NCBI RefSeq assembly: GCF_025602895.1
Contig: NW_026516338.1
Location: 46,366-110,365, forward strand
DNA length: 64,000 nucleotides
DNA from: Polychytrium aggregatum
Taxonomy: Eukaryota > Chytridiomycota > Chytridiomycetes > Polychytriales
Direction: 5' to 3'
Shown here piece after piece: positions 54,692 through 64,000 of the stretch (within the stretch, counting starts at the first letter, position 1; every line of letters begins with the position of its first letter). The notes under the pieces were generated by a model. That model did no database searches and was not told where the DNA came from. It saw nothing but the letters and a program-made list of their open reading frames with translations. The position numbers were made by a program, and so were the translations under genes.

Positions 54692-57600
54692 ATGCTCTCC
54701 ACCGCACCCAGCCAGCCTCATTCCTGTCATATCCACGGTACGGACCACGACCTGTTCCTCTCATACCAAGCCCAGACTGATGCCGACACTGTCCAGGCTC
54801 TGAAGGAGGTGCTCACCTCAGTCGCCCTTCGTCGATATGGCAAACCCCTTTCCGTCTTCCACGATATCGACTGTACCAACAATCCCAGCAACCCTCACAC
54901 CAGCTCAATTAGTGCCCTCCCCACCAGCAAGGCCGTCTTCCTGCTCCTCAGCAAAGCCTCGATGGACCTGATGAAGGACAAGGTCCTCTCAAGCCAAGAG
55001 GACAGCGCCGTCCTCGAAATCAAGACCGCCCTCGATCTCAAGGATGCCAATCCCGCTCTGCCTGTCCTTCCCCTCGGAATCGCCACCAAGGAAACCAAGG
55101 ATGGTGTCGATGGCTTCACTCCCTTCTTGCCGAACATGGTGTCCCTCCCCGACGACCCTGCCTTTGCCTCGGTCAAGGAAACCCTCGGCAGAATGAACCA
55201 GATCCAGATGTTTGGCATTCGTCCCGACCAGATGCACAAACGAGTTTACCATCTCCTCAATCTCGTCCATCCGGTTCAAGTGGATGATAGCACCAGCCGG
55301 GTCCTCGACACTGTCTTCTGCGACTCCAACTTCCGAGTCGATCCCACTCACTTGGACACCTTGCTCAAGCAGCTCACCCTGACTGGCCGCGCCGTCATCT
55401 CCGGCATGGGTGGTATGGGCAAGTCCGTCCTGGCCAGCCAGATCGTTCATTTCATGATGGGTACTCTCAATGTGAGCAACAAGGACGACCTTCTCGCCAT
55501 CCAAGCCGAGACCATCGGCACCAAACCGCAGTACAGCCAAGTCTTCTGGATCAACTGTGCCAGCGAATCTACGGCCATCGACAGCCTCATGGGTATCTTC
55601 CCAGACATGCAATCTAGCGACATCAAAGAACACGCCTCGAGGTTCCTCGCCAGCAACCGCAACTATCTTCTCATCATCGACAATGTCGATGACATCAGCG
55701 TGGCCGATTCTGTGTTTGAGCACTCCAAGTCGGTCGGGTTCGGCGGCGATGTGATCGTGACGACTCGGCTTCCGCTTCTTCCCGACGGCGCCTTGCTCAA
55801 TGCCATGAGTGCAAACCTCCCCGAGTTCCAGCAGGATCCGCTCAGGCTTTCGTCATGGCCCAGCCATGTGGCTCTCGAGTACCTGGTCTCGACCACACCC
55901 ACGCTTGCTGCAAAGCTCGACTCTGACGAAGCCAAAACAAAGCTGCAGAGTCTCATCGCCAAAGTCGATGGCTATCCCCTGGTCATTCAAGCGCTCCGCA
56001 GCTATGCCGAGTGTGGCGGCAGTCTGCTCGACGACATTGAGACGAACTTTGAAGACATTCTCCGGGACAAGAATGGTGAAGACAGCAACCGATCTTCCCT
56101 CGGCGCTGTCGTCCATCTTGCAATTGAGGCTCTGATGAGGCGAGGAGAAGATGGCGCCGAGGCGTGCAAGATGTTTGGGGCCGTCACTCTGCTGGGTCCG
56201 GATGCCATTTCCTCTGAGCTTCTCAAATCCATTGCCGAGGAAATGAAGCTCTCTACAGCCCGTAAGTGTGGAAGCGTTCCTTGCTGCGAGATGTACTTGC
56301 CTATCGACAACCCGTCTAACTGCAGCCTTTCCTCCCAGCGTCAACCCTGACGCACGTCCTTTGCGAGAGCGGCTTCCTTCGAGGTGGTGCCAACGATATG
56401 TTCCACACCCACGCCTTGATCCAGAAGGTTGCTCATGATTTGATCAAGCATCGCAGTGATTTCAATATTGACGATATCGAAGAAGCCACCGGCAAATCCC
56501 TCTTGGCGCTCACGGAGTCGCTGGACCTGCAGTCCCTCCCGCTCTCGGATCACTTGGAGCAGTATGCCTGCATGGCGATTCCGGAAGTGCATACAAAGGA
56601 GCTGCACGGCTCCATCAAACTTCAGATAGCCCTCCTGGCACAAAAGCGTGCCCTGTACTCCAAGGCCATGCGAACCCACCAGCAAAACCTGGAGCGGTCC
56701 ATACAATACTATGGGACTAGAGATCACCTCTTTGTCGCCCATATTCTTGGCGGCATTGGTAAGACCGCAGCGAGCCAGGGCCGCTACGAGGAGGCAATCC
56801 AGTACCATCAAGAGGCTTTGGATATCCAGGTCAGGCTCTGCGGCACACGAGAAGATCTCGGTGTTGCAGCCACAATCGTCGAGCTTGCCAATCTCGAGAG
56901 CGCCCAGAGTCGATACGATGCCGCCAACGCGCTGCTTCAAGAAGCATTAGACATCACTATCAAAGTCCATGGAACCCGCGAGCACTCTGACGTTTCGGAA
57001 ATATTATTGGAGAAGGCAACCCTCGATGAAATGGAATTCCGTTTCGATGCCGCCATACAGCATTACGAAGAAGCCATCGAAATCGAAACCAAGGTTCGCA
57101 AGACTCGGCAGACCCAGGTTGTAGCCGACATCATCTATCACATCGGTTCGACCCTCAGCACCCAAAATCGCTTTGACGAGGCCTTCCGCCGCTACCAAGA
57201 GGCACTTGGAATAGTCCGAAACGACCACGCAGCCCACGCTTCCCCTCTTACTGCCATGATCCTCCAAAACATGGGCTTTGCAGCCGCCAAGCTGGGTCAA
57301 TACGAAGATGCCCGCCGGTACTACCAGGGGTCGCTCGACATCAACACCAAGATATATGGCACGCGCGACCACCCCAGCGTCTCCGAGATCCTCTATTGGA
57401 TGGGCATCCTGGCCAAAGACCAGGGGCGCTACGACGAGGCCGTGGCTCTCTACGAAGAAGCCGTAGCCGTCAAAACCAGAATCTTTGGAACGCGAGACCA
57501 TCCGCAGATCGCGACCGTGCTATTTTCTCTCGGCTTTGTCTCGTATCGCCAGGGTCGCCTGGACGATTCTCTTCGATACTACCAGGAGGCACTCCGAATC

Positions 57601-58977
57601 AACATCCAAACCTTTGGCACCAGAATGCACTCGGATGTGGCCCATGTGCTCTACAGCCTCGGCGAAACCAAGAGAGCCCAGCGACAGCTGGACGATGCCA
57701 GAGCCTACTACCAGGAGGCATATGACATCTTCATGTCCATCTATGGCACCCGTGAGCATCCAAATGTCGCTGTCGCCCTCATGGGCTTGGGCAACGTCGC
57801 CAAGAGCCAGGGCCGGATCGACGAGGCCTACGGTCACATCCACGCGCAGCTTGATATCTACACCAAGCTCTACGGAACGCACGAGCAGCCCGATGTTGCG
57901 CTCTCGATGGTGGGGCTCGGCAACCTACTGAGTATACAGCGGCGCTTTGACGAGGCATCAAAGTACTATGCCGATGCTCTCCGGATCCAGATCAAGCTCT
58001 TTGGCACCCGCCAGCACCTCCAAGTGGCCAGGACCCTCATGGCTATGGGCAACAACGCCGAGCGCCAAGATCATCACGACGACGCACTCCAATACTTCCA
58101 GGAGGAAGTCGACATATTTCGCAAAGTCTCTGGCTCCGACAAGCTCCCTGAGGTGTCCACGACCTTGGTGAAGATGGGGAAGATTGCCAAGCGACAAGGC
58201 CGCGACAACGCCGCCCATGGCTATTTCCAGCAGGCACTCGATGTGGCCCTGAAGCTCTACGAAACTCCCGACCATCCGACGGTTGCATCGATCCGTATCG
58301 AGCTCAGCAAGCTTGGTCGCGACCAAAGCGTGGACGGGCACTCGCTCGAGCAGCTGCAGGAGGAACTGGATCTGAAAGCCAAGGCGCTCGGAACTCGGGT
58401 TCACGTCGATGTTGCCCGTCTGCTTGCCACCATGGGCCACAAAGCCAGGAACCAAGAGCAGTTTGCTGACGCACATAGATTCTTCAGCGAGGAGCTTGCG
58501 ATCCACACCGAGCTCAACGGCACGGTCGAGCATCTGTCCGTTGCCAAAGCGCATGTGTCGCTCGGACTCGTTTCCAAGTCACAAGGTGACCTTGATGTCG
58601 CTCTGGAGCACTTCCGAGTGGCCGTTGGCATATTTGAGACCATCCATGAAACCCGCGACCACCTCGACATTGCAAAATCGCTTGCCAGCATCGGAACTGT
58701 GCTGTGGAAGCAGGGCTTCCTGGACGACGCCCTGGACTGCTTACAGGAGTGTCTCGACATCTTTGTCAGAGTCTATGACACTTGGGAGCACTACGAGGTC
58801 GCTCGGACGGTCGAAACTATCGCTGTCTTGAACGACAGGCGCGGCAACCATAACGAGGCCCTTCGCAACTTCCGGGAGGCGTATTCGATCTACAAGCGCC
58901 TGTATCATAACGACTTGCATCCGGCTGTTCAAAAGGTCCAGAGGGAGATTTCTCGGCTCACGAGGCGACGGTGGTAG
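54692..58977 (+). CDS. NLR-type protein TIR-NB-ARC-TPR, about 1402 aa
   Basis: Exons 54692-56261 and 56339-58977 (GTAAGT..CCCAG, phase 1). TIR-like domain (about 18-135): HDLFLSYQAQTDADTVQAL, AVFLLLSKAS and DSAVLEIKTAL, whose E109 matches the NADase-glutamate position of the neighbouring TIR (DNQLLEIQHAL). NB-ARC: P-loop SGMGGMGKS (237-245), Walker B YLLIIDNVDD (325-334), RNBS-B-like GGDVIVTTRL (351-360) and GYPLVIQAL in the GLPL position. TPR array: about 17 repeats of 42-44 residues from about residue 600 to the end, with GTRDHP linkers of the kinesin-light-chain/FxNPase type. NB-ARC proteins oligomerise on ligand sensing; here TPRs would sense and TIR would signal. The TPRs are well diverged, unlike the Sel1 units next door. 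It is divergent from the NLR starting at 53773. Confidence 0.92.
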
Positions 58978-59428
58978 AGGGATGAGAGCCGCCTGATCGT
59001 GGGTGCTCTCCGTGCGTATGGGAGAATGACTGGGTGCAGCATGTCGGCGAGCGTATGAGATCGGGCGAGGGAGTTTGTTCGGCCCTTGGCGGTGCTGGCA
59101 TTCGTATTCGTGACTTTGAGATCAAGACGTGCTTACAGCGTTCCAAGAACAAGATGAGATGCTGCGCAATTATCATCGAACATGCAAGATAGTGTGGGTC
59201 CGATAAACCCGGCTGCAGCAAATGCTGATCACCTCGACAGCCTCCGAAGTGAAGGCTGCGGGGTCGTGTATCAAAGGCCATGGTGATCCAATGGCAGTTT
59301 ACAACAGTATCCGGTGGAAATAACCGAGGAGGGAGGGTCAAAGCAATGGATATTTATAAGATACAATAATTAAGGTAAATCAAACCCTCCGCCCATGAGG
59401 TGCATCGTGTCATTTTTGGGAGAGAGAT
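58978..59428. other. Intergenic between convergent genes
   Basis: About 450 bp holding two 3' ends. It becomes AT-rich toward 59340-59400 (ATATTTATAAGATACAATAA), which fits a polyadenylation region. Confidence 0.6.
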
Positions 59429-61797
59429 CTACAGCCAACTGGTGGAGATTCGGGGAAGAATCCTGGAGACTGCAGTCGACGAATCCGCATAGCACACGAT
59501 CGTCGTTGAGACGGCAGAGAGCATGAAGGTCATCATGGAGAAGAAGCAGTAGGCGCCGAGGGCAAAGCCGATTGAGCAGTAGGTGATGTAGTGGACGTTG
59601 GTCTGGGGAATGGACTTGTCGCTCTCGATGCTAGCAATCGCGGCCAGGCCCGTGATGAGGCCGACGGTCACTCCACCGAGAACGACGACAGAGTCAACCA
59701 GGTTATCGACGATGACCTGGCAGTGAAATGTTGTTTGGTATTTCAGAAAGGATGGAAGAGAAGGAGCAGGAACGTGAAGCGTCAGTGGGAAAGTGCAGAC
59801 CTGGAGGGAAGGTCGCTGTAGCCGAAGCGACGGATGGTTGCATCATCGCTGGCAGTGGCTGCGACTACATTGGCTCTGGTGCGCCGAGCGTTCGCAGAGC
59901 AAGACTCACCGGTCCAAGTCCCTCGCTCTCGAGGAGACGCCATGTTGACTTGGCAGCCTGACAGAAGCTGTCTCCGTAGACGGCCACATGGGCAAAGGCA
60001 AACTTTGCAACGAGTGCAGCAGGGGAGGAAGCGAAAGCGTCAGTCGACTTGCTGTTTTTTGTGGCGGTTCGGACATGCTCAAAGCTTGACGAGCTCGCCC
60101 GACAGTTGGATGCACGGCTGCCTCCAATGCCGATGGACATGCTGAGACAGAGAGTCGTTCGTGCGGAGCTACTCACGTGGTTGAAGTAGTAGAGGATATC
60201 CTGCAGAATCACCAGAATACATATCAGGCAACACCGGATCAGGGCCAGGATGAAGTTGTCGCCGTTATCGTCACCCATGTTTTGTGCAATGTTTGCCAGA
60301 TAGCGGAGGGTCTGGATGATTGAGATCAGGAGAGAGCCAAAGCAGATCGAGCCAAAGCTGCTGGTTAGGGCTCGGCCGGCGGCTCTGAGGGTGGGGAGTT
60401 GTGTCGGGATGTGGATTTTCCCAGAGGCATCGAGGGTTCCCTGGTAGAAAACGAGAGCCAGGAGCCCCGAGCAAGTCACATAGACAACGTTCTGGATCAC
60501 TTGGAGGGTCCAGAAGAGTATCAGGGCTGTTCGTGAGCGGGGGAGGCATGGGGATGGCGTGGATTGTCCAGTGTTGATTCGGTTGTGTGATGGATGGGTA
60601 CGCCGCATGTTAGTGTCTGCAGGTCTGTACCCCTTCCATTTGCACAAATCAGTATGTCGCAGCCTTACCAAGGCCAACCAGCACGGAGATCAGCATGGTG
60701 TTGTTGGACTGCACGATTTGGCCAGAGCTTGGGTCGACGGTGAAGTATTTGTTCAGAACAATGTTCGTGATGCCGTACGATGTGGCCAGCCATGTCACAA
60801 TGAAGAACAGGGAGATGATCATGCCGAGGAAGGAAGCAAAGATCGTGGCCGGGAACTGTCGAGTGATATACGATGAGGCCTTGTAGCTGCGATGATGGGC
60901 AAGACCAAAGCGGGATGAGATGGTCGGCACAAGCCATGGCTGGAGGCAGAGCACAGCGTACCAGACCCAAGCAGCTGAATACCCGCTCGCTGGGCTTTGG
61001 AGGTCCATGCATCAATCAGCCGGGGTTGGATGTACTCACAAGTTGGCGACACCTTCGCTAGTTTCATAGAAGCTCAAGGAACCCCAAACGTACAGCCCCG
61101 CAAGGATGATCACCACGCAGCCGGAAACTATGTTCCTGACGCCGCCGTAAGAGATCACATAGGCACCAATCAGGATAATAAAGACGCAGAAGACGCCATA
61201 GAAGAGGTTCATCATGAACCGGGGGATCCTGGATTGTAGTAGCGGACCGGTGTTTGTGAGCCAGTCATCCACACAAGAACCGAGCACCGACCAGAGCGCC
61301 AGGGCGAATGCATACGGCCAAGGGAACATTGGGATACATACGCCTGAATCAGACCGACCGCAAGAAGCGTCGCGCCAAGGGCAGTCGCCAGCATGGTGAT
61401 CATGGGATGAATAACCTGCCAGAAGCTGACCCCTGCAGTGAACACCGTATTTGTCGGGCTGCCTGGGTTCTGGAGCGAAGCGATGGTGTTTGGAATGCCC
61501 AGGTAGGCCGCATAGACGAAGGCACCCAAGCCTGCAAGGAACAGAGCGGCGGCCCAGAGATCCTGGATCGGTCGTTGGCCGGATAGACGAGGAAGGCGTT
61601 AGATGGCTGGCTTCGGACCGGCTGGACAGGTCGCTGCAACGGCTGCAGAACAGAGCGACGGCAGCAACACCAACCCTCCATGGACGTCGCTCGACGATCT
61701 TGGAAGACTGTTGCGGGTTTGACCCGGAGGCGCTGTTCTGCAAGGGATTCTCGCCCGATTGCAGCTCGGCTTTCGTTTGGTTCTTTTTTCCGAACAT
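59429..61797 (-). CDS. Choline transporter-like protein (SLC44/CTL, Pns1 family), fourth paralogue, 493 aa
   Basis: Exons on minus: 61797-61675, 61562-61342, 61228-61040, 60886-60669, 60526-60177, 60002-59910, 59716-59429; 494 codons, no internal stop. Exons 2, 5 and 6 have exactly the lengths of the gene at 1326-4611 (221, 350 and 93 bp) and every intron has the same phase. Markers: DLWAAALFLAGLGAFVYAAY, ITRQFPATIFASFLGMIIS and ALTSSFGSICFGSLLISI. The short polar N-terminus (41 aa, MFGKKNQTKAELQ) differs from the Pro-rich tail of the second copy. The C-terminus is truncated relative to the others: it ends SRILPRISTSWL and lacks the ELF-x-x-L-x-x-x-W-P tail. The first donor (GTTGGT) is non-standard but fits phase and the family boundary before DLWA. 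Transport of choline or related substrates is by family only. Confidence 0.9.
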
Positions 61798-63476
61798 GGG
61801 GGTAACACTAGCGGCAAGCGAGAATCAGGCAGCCGGAGCTGGAGGGAAGGTCGAGAGTGGTGGAGTGGTTGGAGACCGCTGGGGGGGGGGAGGGCACACC
61901 CTGGCATTTATCTGCAATCCCCGGCGCGATGATACCCGGTATCATCGCAGCAGAACCTGGTGGTGCACCAACGCGCGGACCCAACATATTCTCCAGCACC
62001 GCCTCCACCGCGATTGGGATGGCCGGTATCAATGTGGCGGTGAGTGCCTTGTTGCCGCGCCCGGGCCAGCTGCCGTGCCACAAACTGCCATTCTGGGCAG
62101 CGAGCCGGCCTGGCCCTGGTCGCAGCGATCCCGTGCACCAGCCCGCAGAATCAAGAAGCATCGCTGGGAGTGTCCGAAGCGGGGCTGCCAGGAAGAACCA
62201 TCTCCGAGGCGCTAGCTGGCGATCGCCTGGTGGCTTCTGCTGTTTCGGTGATCTGCCTCTGTGAAGGACCGCACAACTCGACACCCAGCGCCGACACGTC
62301 CGGTTTCCTGTGGAGACCAGACTCCAAGAATGTGTGTTTCGGCAGCTTGCCCGAGGAGCCTTGCGATATGTGGAGCGGATAGCGCACCTCGGTTTGGTTG
62401 GATGTCCCAAACATCCATCGTCGTGTCGCTGTATCTATGGAATGCCATGTGCGTGATGCAAAGCGCTGTTTTGTTCAACCGGCTGTGTATCTCGGCGATT
62501 TGCCACTGGTATCACGTCAAGTCGCCCACCAAGGAAAGGGAGAGGCAGGGAAATAGTAGTATCGCATGCTAGGCCATGCGACACGGGAGTCAACTCGACC
62601 GATGCGCTGTGTTCGCCATCGCAGCCGACAAGAGATCATTGCCAGACTACCAGAGGAGACGCAGACATGACCATGTCCCTGCCTTGGAGTGCATGCCGGG
62701 CAGCGGCGGCACAGAGAGCGCCAGCGAACGGCGTGCTTGCGAGGGGCTGCCCGAGATCGATACAACATTGCAGTGTCAAGCAGCCTCGGCGGGGGTTACG
62801 CCACGCGCATTGCGCAATATTCGCCTCTGGCCCGTTGGGCTGCCCACGGCTGAGCAAGGCCCATGAGCGAGCAAGGCCCCTGGCAGCAACGACAGCGAAG
62901 ACTTGCGCATCGTGTCCACGGATGCTGTGTCGACATTTGCTTCTGGGAAAGCGATGGAATGGTTGCTTGGATCCCGGCGTTTCATCCAACAAGCGTCGCG
63001 CTGTCCCAACAAGGGCTGCTTGTCGCTGCCTTGACGGCTGTGGATCCATGTCGCTTGCGCTGCGACCAAGGGCCGTCCACAAGCAGCCATCGCACCGTCG
63101 TCGCACCGCCATCGGGTGCCTGCCGAAAAAGTATATCCCCCCGGGCGCCACCCGTCCAAGCGACGGCACAACCACGCAGCCCAGCCAGAGGCGGCTTTCG
63201 CGGCAGAGTACTCGTCTCCGAATATTTAAACCTGGGCTCCTCCCCGGTTCCTCGGCTGCTTAGATCTCCTGTCGCATTCCTCCTTCTCAGCTGGGGTTCC
63301 ACTGCTACGGTCAAGTTGAATCAGTATGTCAAACTTGGCTGCATCACGTCCTTGGCTGCATCACATCCTTGGCGCTATCAGCCCAACCGCCGGTCCATGC
63401 CTGTGCTGACCCGTCACTGCTGCCGCTGTTCTTTGCCCGCTTCCCACAGGCTCTCTGTCTCGATAACCTCCCAAAC
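61798..63476. other. Long intergenic region, no gene seen
   Basis: About 1.7 kb upstream of two divergent genes. It contains a run of ten G at about 61881-61890, a direct repeat (CTTGGCTGCATCAC) near 63339-63370, and a TATTTAAA box at 63223-63230. The open frames here have no domain or codon signal. Confidence 0.55.
63223..63230 (+). promoter_or_regulatory. Candidate TATA box
   Basis: TATTTAAA, 247 bp before the start of the secreted-protein gene, the only such element in the preceding kilobase. Confidence 0.35.
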
Positions 63477-64000
63477 ATGCGCTTGCTCAACACCTTCACC
63501 GTCTTGGCCATGGCCCTGGTCGCTACCAACGCCGCTCCCCAGCCCGTCCACCTGAAGCGCGGACTGGTCGTCGAGGCGCACAGCGCCTTTACCTCTCCTA
63601 CCCCGACCCCCACCGCCACCTGGGGTAAGTAATCGTGCGCACATCGCGTGCTGCTGGAGCATTCCTAACTCTGTCCTAATCGACGACATAGATGCCACTC
63701 AGTCCGGCGGCGGTGACTCCCATGCCACCCTTACCGCACCGCCACCGCCATCTCCGGAACCGCAACCGCCCTCTCTGGCTCTGGTGCGGTCGGAACCGGT
63801 GTCTCGGGCGGTGTCTCGGGCGGTGTCATCGGTGGTGCTTCCGGAACTGGCGCCCCTAATGCCACAGCCACGGGTTCGTCCGGCACTATCCTGAACGCCA
63901 ATCCCGCCCCCAATGTCTGGGCCCCCCTCGTCGGAACCAGCGCTTTCTTGGCAGCGATCGCTCTGCTCGCTTTTGGTGTCCGCCACTTCAACAAGGATAA
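63477..64000 (+). CDS. Secreted/cell-surface Ser-Gly-Thr-rich protein, 3' end outside window, probable frameshift
   Basis: Exon 1 (63477-63624) encodes a classical signal peptide, MRLLNTFTVLAMALVATNAA with a cleavage site near A-A-P, then a Thr/Pro stretch. The intron is GTAAGT..ATAG; exon 2 starts at 63692 (DATQSGGGDSHATLTA). In that frame the downstream sequence becomes unlike the rest, while the next frame reads smoothly: SGTATALSGSGAVGTGVSGG, then N-A-T and T-G-S-S-G, and a hydrophobic segment VWAPLVGTSAFLAAIALLAF near the window end. One missing base near 63731-63740, in a CCGCACCGCCACC tract, would join them. The layout (signal peptide, Ser/Thr/Gly linker, C-terminal hydrophobic tail) fits a GPI-anchored or single-span wall protein. 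Confidence 0.7.

Noticed and set aside
61808-62410. 200-residue minus-strand frame upstream of the fourth transporter
   Set aside because: No domain, mixed low-complexity text, and several competing frames on both strands.
1-64000. tRNA or rRNA genes
   Set aside because: No cloverleaf-like segment with recognisable A and B boxes and no rRNA core sequence was noticed by eye; a covariance-model scan would settle it.

Overview
The window reads as nuclear DNA of an early-diverging, probably chytrid-like (zoosporic) fungus. The evidence is GC-rich sequence, genes broken by short GT-AG introns (about 65-310 bp) with conserved phases, single-copy fungal housekeeping genes (uL6/RPL9, RACK1, mitochondrial mL41, sphingosine kinase, a Zds-type protein), TKL-kinase/Sel1 and NLR-like genes, and a Fanzor-bearing DNA transposon. 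The phylum is an inference. All exon models were assembled by eye from reading frames, splice sites and paralogue comparison.

Layout. 1-8.6 kb: three tandem choline-transporter-like (SLC44/Pns1) genes on +, the first cut by the window edge; a fourth paralogue lies on - at 59.4-61.8 kb with the same intron phases. 10.1-11.3 kb: RPL9. 13.7-17.4 kb: a 1225-aa protein with a C-terminal Zds domain. 18.2-18.7 kb: an internally deleted relic of the Fanzor transposon. 18.7-20.8 kb (-): TKL kinase with Sel1 repeats, divergent from a small Cys-motif protein at 21.2 kb. 22.3-25.9 kb: a transposon with 13-bp terminal inverted repeats, carrying a broken DD34E IS630/Tc1-type transposase and a Fanzor (TnpB-like) gene with an in-frame TGA at a zinc-finger cysteine position. 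26.0-30.9 kb: F-box/LRR protein, TLC-domain membrane protein, PPxY membrane protein. 31.4-39.2 kb (-): a large coiled-coil protein, mL41 and a 2OG-Fe(II) dioxygenase. 39.7-44.7 kb (+): RACK1 and sphingosine kinase.

45.4-59.0 kb is the most striking part: two NLR-type genes in head-to-head orientation. The minus-strand gene joins into one open frame coding SAM-TIR-NACHT-WD40-Sel1 (about 2645 aa). Its Sel1 half is built from nearly identical units in a 273-bp/165-bp higher-order repeat. The plus-strand gene codes TIR-NB-ARC-TPR (about 1402 aa). They share a gene-free 918-bp intergenic region, an arrangement like plant sensor/helper TIR-NLR pairs. No partner function is shown by sequence alone; a role in nonself recognition is inference.

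The right end holds the fourth transporter, a long non-coding stretch, and the start of a secreted Ser/Gly/Thr-rich protein whose reading frame appears to contain a one-base indel.
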